Assembly (NCBI GenBank): GCA_045615885.1
Contig: JAZLFR010000060.1
Span: forward strand, 86,786 to 150,785
Source: UBA1765 sp045615885
Lineage (GTDB): Bacteria; Fibrobacterota; Fibrobacteria; Fibrobacterales; Fibrobacteraceae
Direction: 5' to 3'
DNA length: 64,000 nt
The notes under the pieces were generated by a model, which worked only from the letters and a program-made list of their open reading frames with translations, was not told where the DNA came from and searched no databases. The position numbers and the translations under genes are program-made. Shown in pieces: positions 1 through 7,282 of this stretch (its first letter is position 1; every line of letters begins with the position of its first letter).

Positions 1-1
1 T

Positions 2-70
2 CGCGAAAACATGCAGAAGATGTACGAACACAAGATCGTTGACGTTCTTGGTTCCAACGACAAGCTCTAA
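2..70 (+). CDS. C-terminal end of an unidentified protein (partial)
   Basis: The window opens inside a plus-strand reading frame that ends with TAA at 68-70. The last 22 residues are charged and include MYEHKIVDVLG, ending in NDKL. Too little is present to name the family. A strong terminator 30 bp downstream confirms that a real transcription unit ends here. Confidence 0.5.
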   Translation, partial: RENMQKMYEHKIVDVLGSNDKL

Positions 71-100
71 TAGAGTTTTGTTAGCTTAACATCAAAGCTT

Positions 101-135
101 AAAAACGCCTCGGAATTTTTCCGAGGCGTTTTTTT
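101..135 (+). terminator. Rho-independent terminator
   Basis: A perfect 10-bp stem, AACGCCTCGG with CCGAGGCGTT, encloses a 7-nt loop and is followed by a T run. It ends the unit of the partial gene to its left. The A run before the stem could also let it work for the minus-strand gene whose stop lies at 154. Confidence 0.9.
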
Positions 136-153
136 GTTCCAAAACAATAAAAG

Positions 154-1008
154 TTAGTTGACTAAAGGGCCTTTTTTTGAATTTTGAGCCTTTGAGCGAA
201 CAGTAAAGCAGTCATCCAATTTCAGTTCCTTCAGGAACTGCTGAAGAATCACGTATTCGCCACCAGCACTAAATGTTTCCATATTCTTTTGAAAAAACTT
301 AAATGTGTGCGCAACATCATCAACAATCTTTTGTTCAGCTTCAAACATTTCTACAAAGCTAATGCCATAGAGCTTTTTAAACAAAAATGCAGGCAAAATC
401 ATAACACTCTTAAACCAGTTTGTAACGGTTTGCGATTTTTGCGGTTTTGCATTTTGCTGCTTCATTACATTCACATAGGTTCGAACTTCCTTGCCCATGG
501 CATTCAACTGCAATGGACGGAATTCCTTCATAGCATAAATCTTTGCATCAGCAATCATGTCAAGCGAAGCACAAACAAAGAAGTTCGTAAAGTCGGAATA
601 AAGCGAATGGGCCATGGAATCAACAACTTCTAGCTGAGACTGCGGCACAATTTTTTCAAGTTCATTGCGGAACTTGGCGAGTGCATTCTTGAAATTGGAT
701 TCAGTGCAGCAAAGTTCATGTTCCTTGCCATTCAAAATGGATTCCTGGCTCATTTCAAAGCGAACAACTTCCCTTAACTTTTTGTAAGGATCGTTCTCGT
801 TTTCAAAGTTTTCCATCTTTACGCCATACTTGTCTTCTGCGGCTTTTGCTTTTTCATTAACCAGGGCTGCAAAATCTGTTTCTCCGCAAATCTGCATAGA
901 GGCAGAAATCATCTGCTTAAAGAGTGTGTTGAATTTCTGTTCAGCATTCTTTTCAGAATGATCAAAGTTTAAAAGGCCTTCCAAAGCGGAATCAAATTCT
1001 TTTTGCAT
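154..1008 (-). CDS. Hypothetical cytoplasmic helical protein
   Basis: This is a 284-residue protein of charged, helix-forming sequence with no signal peptide, no clear membrane segment and no motif I recognise. I start it at the ATG at 1008 (MQKEF). The longer frame begins with a TTG at 1026 and has no better ribosome site. A TATATTTA box on the minus strand at 1040-1047 is a likely promoter -7 element. The gene is convergent with the partial gene to its left and is separate from the enzyme cluster that starts at 1105. No function can be assigned. Confidence 0.6.
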   Translation of the reverse strand: MQKEFDSALEGLLNFDHSEKNAEQKFNTLFKQMISASMQICGETDFAALVNEKAKAAEDKYGVKMENFENENDPYKKLREVVRFEMSQESILNGKEHELCCTESNFKNALAKFRNELEKIVPQSQLEVVDSMAHSLYSDFTNFFVCASLDMIADAKIYAMKEFRPLQLNAMGKEVRTYVNVMKQQNAKPQKSQTVTNWFKSVMILPAFLFKKLYGISFVEMFEAEQKIVDDVAHTFKFFQKNMETFSAGGEYVILQQFLKELKLDDCFTVRSKAQNSKKGPLVN

Positions 1009-1104
1009 TGTATACCAAATGTTCAATTATTTAACAATCTAAATATAGAAAATAAGCCCGCACAAAACAGCGAGCCTATACTTTCAACAAGGGAGTTAAA
1101 ATAA

Positions 1105-3045
1105 CTATCTGACATCTACACGGAATGTTCTATTACCTTGAACGCAGTGAAGAATATAAACTCCCTTTGCAAATCCAGAATTCTTAAGCATTGCAGAAAC
1201 ATTACCCGAAGAAGCCTTGATTGAACCCAAATGCTTACCGGTCAAAGCAAATACATTGTATTCAACAGAAACATTCACCAGGTTCTTTGCACTTGCAAAA
1301 ATCGGGTTACCGTCGTCAGGATCGTTCTGTTCTTCCTTGCCTTCAATCGGAGCATCATCCTTTGCATTTTCGCCAGCAACAAAGTTGATGTAGTCAATAT
1401 CCATCCAGTCGCCTGTGACAGTGAAACGCATAACATGCTCGCCCTTGGTAAGGTTCACATTAGCCTTTACCTTGTTGTAGTCATCGTAATTTTCTTCGCC
1501 TTCGACTGCTTTGGGCACTGCAATTTCCTCGGTGATATCCTTGCCATCCATGGACAGCTTGAAACTGGAGGTTTCGTTTGCAGAAGCAACTGCAGCAAAC
1601 ATCGTATAGGTTCCAGTTTCTGCAACATTCACAGTGTATTCAAGCCATTCGCCCTTCTGGTTGTAGCCAACGATGTAGCCTGTTGCCTTCTTGTAAATGT
1701 CAACCCCGGTGCCTTCGCGATAGTTGTTTTCGCCATGATCCACTGCATCCATTTCGTTGTAGGTGTTGTTACCTTCGCCAGTTCCCGGAATGTCGAAGTT
1801 TTCCATTTCAATCTTACCAGGAATTGCTGCTGGTTTGCCGCCAAAAGGCTCACGAGGTACGGGCTTGATTACAAGGCGAAGCATTGCGGAACCATGGGCT
1901 GGAAGTTCCACAGAAACATGTGTCAACTTACCCAGATCTTTTTTCTGCCAAATGTCACGAACTTCAACTTCGCCAGTAACGCCAATCTTGGAAAAGTCAC
2001 ATTCAATGGTCTGGGTAGATGTATTGTCATTGAGAAGCGCTACAGCAATATCGCCGTTGCGCAGAGGCTTGGTCCAAATCTGCTTACCATCTACATTGGA
2101 AATACGATGGCCCTGAACACCCAGGGAATCCTGGTTAATGGCAAGCATGTCCTTATTAATGTACAGATCCTTCACTTGGTCGGACATCTTGCGGACATCG
2201 GAACTAATCATGATGGGAGCGGCCATGATAGACCACATAGTCATCTGGGACTTCTGTTCTTCATAAGTCAGGTTTCTGTTATCCACTTCAAGCATGTCCG
2301 GGTCATTCCAATTACCCGGCTTTGCGACTTCCCAATACTTGTTGTTTTCATCAATAATTTCATAGATTCCGCGGTACCAGGAGGAAGAACGCCATTCTGG
2401 TCCAATATCAAAAGTGGAACGCCACAGATGGGCAATCTTTGGCATCCAGGGCTGGTAACCCCAGGCGCAAATACTGAACACGATATCTCGGCCGGAATTG
2501 CGGAGAGCCTTACTCATACGGGTGTAATCCGCTTCCTGATTGGAACCGGGAGCTTCATCGCAGTTGTCGTATTTCAGGTAGTCAACACCCCATTCGGCAA
2601 ACTTCTTGGCGTCCTGTTCTTCGCGCATGTAGGAGCCGTTTTCGCTTACCCAGTCGCTGTTGTAATGGTGGCAAGTACGGAGGCCTCGGTCGCCATAAAG
2701 ACCGAACTTCAAACCCTTCTTGTGAACGTAATCAGCCAGAGCCTTCATGCCGCTGGGGAAAGTCTTGGGATGGTTCTGAAGATCGCCATTGACATCGCGC
2801 TTGGTATCCATCCAGTTGTCATCCAGATTCAAATAGATATAGCCCGCATCACGAAGGCCCGAGGAAACCATGGCGTCGGCGATTTCCTTGATCTGGTTTT
2901 CGTTAATATTTTCGTGGAATACGTTCCAGCTGTTCCAACCCATCGGAGGGGTAAGCACCAAACTATCGGGATTTGCACTTGCTGTTGCGGCGAAGGCTAA
3001 AGTCGCCAAGGCTGCAATTCCAAAAGTTTTCTTTAATCCGAACAT
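1105..3045 (-). CDS. Secreted GH27 alpha-galactosidase with CBM6 and C-terminal sorting-type domain
   Basis: This is predicted to remove alpha-1,6-galactosyl side groups from hemicelluloses such as galactomannan or galactoxylan, outside the cell. Residues 1-24 form a signal peptide ending ASA. The GH27 barrel spans about 30-300, with PPMGWNSW near its start, the nucleophile Asp160 in YLKYDNC and the acid/base Asp213 in RSTFDIGPEW. A beta-sandwich follows to about 395. Residues about 408-565 are a CBM6, and the last ~55 residues (FALTGKHLG, then KGVYIL) resemble a type IX-like sorting domain. The ATG at 3045 follows GGAG at 8 nt. It is the last gene of the cluster and has its own promoter at 3073-3080 with the shared operator at 3121-3139. 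Substrate specificity is inferred from family only. Confidence 0.92.
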   Translation of the reverse strand: MFGLKKTFGIAALATLAFAATASANPDSLVLTPPMGWNSWNVFHENINENQIKEIADAMVSSGLRDAGYIYLNLDDNWMDTKRDVNGDLQNHPKTFPSGMKALADYVHKKGLKFGLYGDRGLRTCHHYNSDWVSENGSYMREEQDAKKFAEWGVDYLKYDNCDEAPGSNQEADYTRMSKALRNSGRDIVFSICAWGYQPWMPKIAHLWRSTFDIGPEWRSSSWYRGIYEIIDENNKYWEVAKPGNWNDPDMLEVDNRNLTYEEQKSQMTMWSIMAAPIMISSDVRKMSDQVKDLYINKDMLAINQDSLGVQGHRISNVDGKQIWTKPLRNGDIAVALLNDNTSTQTIECDFSKIGVTGEVEVRDIWQKKDLGKLTHVSVELPAHGSAMLRLVIKPVPREPFGGKPAAIPGKIEMENFDIPGTGEGNNTYNEMDAVDHGENNYREGTGVDIYKKATGYIVGYNQKGEWLEYTVNVAETGTYTMFAAVASANETSSFKLSMDGKDITEEIAVPKAVEGEENYDDYNKVKANVNLTKGEHVMRFTVTGDWMDIDYINFVAGENAKDDAPIEGKEEQNDPDDGNPIFASAKNLVNVSVEYNVFALTGKHLGSIKASSGNVSAMLKNSGFAKGVYILHCVQGNRTFRVDVR

Positions 3046-3072
3046 ATAACATTCTCCATTTTATCGCACAAA

Positions 3073-3080
3073 CAAAATTA
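3073..3080 (-). promoter_or_regulatory. Promoter -7 box of the GH27 gene (TAATTTTG)
   Basis: Read on the minus strand this is TAATTTTG, an exact match to the Bacteroidetes-type TAnnTTTG element, 27 bp before the ATG at 3045. No TTTG/TTG sits at the -33 position, as expected for an activator-dependent promoter. The shared 19-bp element lies exactly 40 bp upstream. Confidence 0.6.
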
Positions 3081-3090
3081 TCAGTTTATA

Positions 3091-3120
3091 TAAGAAAAAG
3101 GTGCAGCAGAGCTACACCTT
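3091..3120 (-). terminator. Terminator after the esterase gene
   Basis: On the minus strand GGTGTAGC, a 3-nt loop and GCTGCACC form an 8-bp stem with one G-T pair, followed by TTTTTCTT. It lies just after the esterase stop codon (3142) and before the predicted GH27 start of transcription, so it separates the two units. Confidence 0.65.
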
Positions 3121-3139
3121 TCATGGACGTTTTGTCAAT
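3121..3139 (-). promoter_or_regulatory. Shared 19-bp operator-like element, copy 3
   Basis: The plus-strand sequence is TCATGGACGTTTTGTCAAT. It matches copies at 7192-7210 and 9488-9506, with 14 of 19 positions identical in all three. It lies 40 bp upstream of the TAATTTTG box of the GH27 gene. It is probably the binding site of a regulator of the whole cluster; the regulator is not in this window. Confidence 0.65.
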
Positions 3140-3141
3140 AT

Positions 3142-4728
3142 CTAGCGACTTACTTGAATCTTCTTTATAAATCCTGCAGATTTTACTAAATACACGCCAG
3201 ATTTTTTAGTCAGCGCAAAAGTCTTTTCTTGAATTTCTTCAAAGCTCGCAGCATGAATCTTTCCAAGGAAAGCACCAGACAAATTGTAAATGCTATAAGT
3301 CTTGGATTTAGACAAACTCAAAGCAAAGCGAGAGTTAATCGCAGTTTCGTCGGAACCTTCAGAACAACCTCCATCCGGGCACACTACTTTTTCGCCTTCC
3401 GCTTTTTCGATAGGTTCCGGGTCTGCTTCGCCCTTTGCGACAAAAGTCATATAGTCGATATCGAACCATGCACCTGTGACGGTAAGACGCAAAATATGCT
3501 GACCCTTGGAGAGTTTCACATTAAAGCTGACCTTGTTGTAATCGTCGTAGTTATCTTCGCCTGCGGCAGCTGCAGGAACGGCAACCTTCTCAGAAATATC
3601 CTTGCCATCCATAGAAAGCTGGAAACTGGAAGTTGAACCTGCTGCGGCAACAGCGGCATAAACTGTATATTCGCCGTCGGCCTTCACGTCAACCGTATAT
3701 TCGTACCAGTTGCCTTCGCCGTTATACCCGATGACATTGCCGGTGGCCTTCTTGTAAATGCTTACCGGGGTACCCTTGCGGTAATCGGAATCACCCTTGT
3801 TTTCTGTGGTGCCGACTTTAAAAGATTGGTTTGTCGTACCGTCAGGATTGCGACCAACACCAGGAATATCGATGTCTTCAGCTTCAACCTTGCCAGGGAT
3901 AGCAATGGCCGTACCCTTGAAAGGCTTCTGTGGCTCAGGTTCTACGGCATCAACGGAACCTTCCAGAGAATAGTTCTTGATAAAGTTCCAAATGGACTTG
4001 CTGGTATGTACTACAGCTTCGTCGTTAGAATGCCAATGTCCCTTGCCACCCAGAGTCACAAGCTTGACGCTGACGCCGCCATCACAGGGGCCCCACATTT
4101 CGGACTTGGAATTTGCAGGGAAAGTCTGGGTTTCGGAGGGATTTGCAGGGCAGTTAAACTGATTCTTGTAGGCATTGATGTGAGTCATCACGTTGCTATA
4201 GGTAACCACATCGTCGCTGGTTCCGTGATGGTGGATAATAGGCACGGGGCGCTGAGCCTTGCCCGGGCCGCCCATCATGTAACCGGAAACCGGAGCGAAA
4301 GCCGCAATTTTATCGGCAATTTTACCCATGGCGTAATAAGTAAACATGCCACCCATGCTAAAGCCGGACAGGTAAACGCGAGAAAGGTCAATCTGGTAAC
4401 GCTTGGACATTTCATCGATGATGTCCTTTACCAAATTGATATCCTTGTCGCCGCCAAGGTCCCAGCCCTTGTTGATACCATTGGGGTACACCACCACAAA
4501 GCGGGCGGTATCGGCAATATCTTCCCAACGGGCCTGATTGCTCTGGTATGCGGCATCCTGGTTCATGCCGTGGCAAGAAATCAAAAGCGGCTTATTCTTT
4601 TCAATATTTGCAGGTGCGTAAACATAAATGGAGCGACCGTTCAAAGTTTCGGCCTTTGCATTACCTGCAAAAGATTCTGTCGCACCAACCAGTGCCAACA
4701 CGGCGGAAAAGAGAAGTTCCTTTTTCAT
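3142..4728 (-). CDS. Secreted CE1/LpqC-type carbohydrate esterase with CBM6 and sorting-type domain
   Basis: This 528-residue exported alpha/beta-hydrolase belongs to the LpqC / PHB-depolymerase-like group, which includes acetyl xylan and feruloyl esterases. A signal peptide covers about residues 1-21. SCHGMNQ near 51 is the oxyanion-side HG motif, and GFSMGG carries the nucleophile Ser124. TSDD (172-173) offers the Asp, and GKGHWH (231-233) the His. A CBM6 follows at about 275-430, and a C-terminal domain (IYNLSGAFLG, then SGVYLVKS) resembles those of its neighbours. Only 23 bp separate it from the GH43 gene upstream, so the two are co-transcribed. Its likely task is removing acetyl or feruloyl groups so the neighbouring glycosidases can act on arabinoxylan. 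Whether acetate or ferulate is preferred cannot be read from the sequence. Confidence 0.85.
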   Translation of the reverse strand: MKKELLFSAVLALVGATESFAGNAKAETLNGRSIYVYAPANIEKNKPLLISCHGMNQDAAYQSNQARWEDIADTARFVVVYPNGINKGWDLGGDKDINLVKDIIDEMSKRYQIDLSRVYLSGFSMGGMFTYYAMGKIADKIAAFAPVSGYMMGGPGKAQRPVPIIHHHGTSDDVVTYSNVMTHINAYKNQFNCPANPSETQTFPANSKSEMWGPCDGGVSVKLVTLGGKGHWHSNDEAVVHTSKSIWNFIKNYSLEGSVDAVEPEPQKPFKGTAIAIPGKVEAEDIDIPGVGRNPDGTTNQSFKVGTTENKGDSDYRKGTPVSIYKKATGNVIGYNGEGNWYEYTVDVKADGEYTVYAAVAAAGSTSSFQLSMDGKDISEKVAVPAAAAGEDNYDDYNKVSFNVKLSKGQHILRLTVTGAWFDIDYMTFVAKGEADPEPIEKAEGEKVVCPDGGCSEGSDETAINSRFALSLSKSKTYSIYNLSGAFLGKIHAASFEEIQEKTFALTKKSGVYLVKSAGFIKKIQVSR

Positions 4729-4751
4729 TTTAAACCCATACCTTTTTTCTT

Positions 4752-7094
4752 TTATCTTGTAACAGATACTCGATGAACTAAACCAGTTTTTGTAGACTTG
4801 AGCAAATAGACTCCATGTTTATTTACCAAGTTCTGAGTCTGATTCTTAACCTGTTGCATATCGGCTGCTTGAATTGTACCAACAAAGGTTCCATTCAAAG
4901 TGAATACTCGATATGTCTGCATTCCATTAACATTGAAACGAACATTGTTAATTGCTGTTTCGCAAGATTCATCGTTGCATTCAGGGTCCAAAATTGGTTC
5001 CGGATCAGTTGCATTTGCACCAGCAACAAAAGTCATATAGTCAATATCGATCCAAGCCTTAGTAACAGTGAATCTTAAGACATGTTCACCTTCAGGGAGT
5101 GTTACATTGGCCTTGACCTTGTTGTAGTCATCGTAGTTTTCTTCGCCTGCAGTTGCTGCAGGAACTTCAACTTCTTCGGTAATATCCTTACCATCAATGG
5201 AAAGCTTGAAGCTACCCCCATTTGCAGAGGCAACAGCAGCAAACATTGTATATTCACCGGCCTTGGTAACGTTAATTGTATATTCAAGCCACTCCCCTTC
5301 TGCATTCCAGCCAACAACAACACCGGTTGCGCCGTTTTTGAGGTCTACGCCAGTACCTTCACGATAATCGCTATCACCATTGTTTGCTGCATCGGAATCA
5401 CTGTAGGAAGCACCATCCTTGCCTTTGCCCGGTTCATCAAAGTCTTCCATTTGAATCTTGCCAGGAACAGTCCATGCCTTGCCTCCAAACGGAGTCTGTG
5501 GAACAGGGTCTGCACTTGTCAACCAGATTTCATCATTGACATTGGCACCAATCTTGTACCATTCAAAATCAGCAGAACCGCCGGCTGTTTTTGTAGCAGT
5601 GTTAAAAAGGCCAATGCGATAGCCAGTAAACATTCCGAGAGTATAGTAAAGCTTTGTCTTGTTGCTAAATGCATTCCAGGACTTTCCATCGGTGCTGTAA
5701 TAGAATGTTGCATAGCCGTCACGGTTCAATTGCATATCAAAATCAACACGCAAATACACGCTACTGCCGTTAATAGGCTTGGAATCAATCAAATACTTGT
5801 CATGAGAATTATCATGCTGTTGTTCCTTGTAATAGACAACGGAATAGGAGCCATTGTTCTTTGCAAGTCCAACATAGCCCATGGAATCCTGAAGAGCAAC
5901 AAGTCCAGCAATATCGCCATCCTTCATGTTCTTGCCATCGACTAATGTACGACCGGAGCATGCAGGGCCAAAGGTACGCTGCGTAAGAGTGTTCTTTGTG
6001 AAGAATACGGAATTGTCAACGCGGCCTGTGGTTATTTGCAACTTGCCATCGGCAATTTTCCACTTGCTGTTATCCGGGTTATGGTTCCACTGCCATTCCA
6101 AAGGAAATGTAGAAGATTCAAATTCATCGGATGTTACCATGCCATAGCCAGGTTCCTGTTCACCAGGCAAATTTAAAGTTGCAGGAGCTTTGCCTCCATC
6201 TGCAATAGGCCAGCCATCTACCCAACTTGTAGGAACAAGGTATGGAATTCTACCGACAGGACCAGAATCTCGGAAGAGCATTGCGTACCATTTGCCATCT
6301 GGAGTGTCAAAAATGCTACCCTGTGCTACACCATCGTTTTGGAGGAATATTTTACCTGTAAAACCAGAAAGAAGGTTCTTGGAACGGTAAACTACAGATG
6401 TACGGCATTTGCCACTTGGCCAAGAAATGGTGTAAAGGTAATACTCACCATTGATCTTTTCCATGTGAGCGCCTTCCTGCTTCACAATATAATTGTTGCC
6501 TGCAATCGGCTCAATATCAGTACCGCCAACAAAGCCACTCTTGCCACCCATCTTTACGCCACTGGCATCATCATTCAACTGAACGTATTGAATTGGAGAG
6601 TTGCCGTAAAATACCCAAACGGTACCATCGTCATCAAAGAAAAGAGATGGATCATGGTAGAACGGGAGCAGAACTTCGTCCCATTTTTCACTTGTAATAT
6701 CCTTTGTCTTGTACAGGTGCGTTTTACCTGTTGTATACGAAGGCGTCAATATGTAAAAATAGCCCTTGTGATAGCGAATGCTACTTGCCCAGGAACCCTT
6801 GCCATAGGCGTGTCTACCGCCATTCAAGCTTTGCTGATCATTTGTAGAAAGTGTCTGGTATGCATAGCCTTCTGTACGCCACTGCACCAAATCGGTAGAA
6901 GTCATCACAGGTACACCAGGAGCAACATGCATTGTTGTACTTACCATGTAGTATTTGTCTTCTACACGGAGCATGCTCACATCAGGAACATCAGACCAGA
7001 TAATTGGATTTGAAACCGTTGCGGCAACTGCAGAACCGGCCAAGGTAGAGCTTATCAAGGCCGCGACACCCAAAAACTTCTTAAAGCATCCCAT
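4752..7094 (-). CDS. Secreted GH43 glycosidase (xylosidase/arabinofuranosidase type) with CBM6
   Basis: The five-bladed GH43 domain fills about residues 28-310. The base Asp is in VPDVSMLR, the pKa-modulating Asp in HDPSLFFDDDG and the acid Glu in KQEGAHMEK. A concanavalin-like beta-sandwich follows (about 320-520), as in GH43 enzymes related to subfamily 12. Then come a CBM6 (about 540-695) and a C-terminal sorting-type domain. I start it at the ATG at 7094 because GGAG lies 6 nt upstream; the earlier ATG at 7106 would overlap that ribosome site. A typical signal peptide follows (KKFLGVAAL, ending AVAA). Its promoter is at 7144-7151 with the shared operator at 7192-7210. It heads a two-gene unit with the esterase. 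Xylosidase and arabinofuranosidase activity cannot be told apart by eye. Confidence 0.9.
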   Translation of the reverse strand: MGCFKKFLGVAALISSTLAGSAVAATVSNPIIWSDVPDVSMLRVEDKYYMVSTTMHVAPGVPVMTSTDLVQWRTEGYAYQTLSTNDQQSLNGGRHAYGKGSWASSIRYHKGYFYILTPSYTTGKTHLYKTKDITSEKWDEVLLPFYHDPSLFFDDDGTVWVFYGNSPIQYVQLNDDASGVKMGGKSGFVGGTDIEPIAGNNYIVKQEGAHMEKINGEYYLYTISWPSGKCRTSVVYRSKNLLSGFTGKIFLQNDGVAQGSIFDTPDGKWYAMLFRDSGPVGRIPYLVPTSWVDGWPIADGGKAPATLNLPGEQEPGYGMVTSDEFESSTFPLEWQWNHNPDNSKWKIADGKLQITTGRVDNSVFFTKNTLTQRTFGPACSGRTLVDGKNMKDGDIAGLVALQDSMGYVGLAKNNGSYSVVYYKEQQHDNSHDKYLIDSKPINGSSVYLRVDFDMQLNRDGYATFYYSTDGKSWNAFSNKTKLYYTLGMFTGYRIGLFNTATKTAGGSADFEWYKIGANVNDEIWLTSADPVPQTPFGGKAWTVPGKIQMEDFDEPGKGKDGASYSDSDAANNGDSDYREGTGVDLKNGATGVVVGWNAEGEWLEYTINVTKAGEYTMFAAVASANGGSFKLSIDGKDITEEVEVPAATAGEENYDDYNKVKANVTLPEGEHVLRFTVTKAWIDIDYMTFVAGANATDPEPILDPECNDESCETAINNVRFNVNGMQTYRVFTLNGTFVGTIQAADMQQVKNQTQNLVNKHGVYLLKSTKTGLVHRVSVTR

Positions 7095-7143
7095 AGGAAA
7101 CTCCATTTAAAGAGTATAAAATCCCTCAATTTTCATTTCATTA

Positions 7144-7151
7144 CAAAAATA
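7144..7151 (-). promoter_or_regulatory. Promoter -7 box of the GH43-esterase unit (TATTTTTG)
   Basis: Minus-strand TATTTTTG is an exact TAnnTTTG element, 49 bp before the start at 7094. It lies 40 bp downstream of the shared element at 7192-7210, the same spacing as at the GH27 promoter. No -33 TTTG is visible. Confidence 0.6.
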
Positions 7152-7191
7152 TCCACTTTTTGCTCATTTTTTCATCTATCATTCGAAGGTT

Positions 7192-7210
7192 TCATGGACT
7201 TTTTATCAAT
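7192..7210 (-). promoter_or_regulatory. Shared 19-bp operator-like element, copy 2
   Basis: The plus-strand sequence is TCATGGACTTTTTATCAAT. It differs from copy 3 at only two positions and sits in the same place relative to the -7 box. It lies between the terminator of the upstream GH43 gene and the promoter of the next unit. Confidence 0.65.
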
Positions 7211-7229
7211 GGCAAAAGAGAACAAATAC

Positions 7230-7260
7230 AAAAAACGCCCCGGGAATAAACCCGGAGCGC
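7230..7260 (-). terminator. Terminator after the upstream GH43 gene
   Basis: On the minus strand a GC-rich stem around CTCCGGG and CCCGGGG with a 6-nt loop ends in GCGTTTTTTG. It is 22 bp past the stop codon at 7283, so the two GH43 genes are separate transcription units. Confidence 0.85.
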
Positions 7261-7282
7261 AGGTGTGTTTTGAGGAATGAAT

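Noticed and set aside
1231..3000. Long plus-strand reading frame (589 codons) opposite the GH27 gene
   Set aside because: It has no domain sense and mirrors the codon bias of the clear GH27 gene on the other strand. The same applies to long antisense frames opposite the esterase, both GH43 genes, the histidine kinase, the RelA/SpoT gene and nuoM.
7095..7106. ATG at 7106 as the GH43 start
   Set aside because: It lies on top of the GGAG ribosome site of the ATG at 7094, which directly precedes a normal signal peptide.
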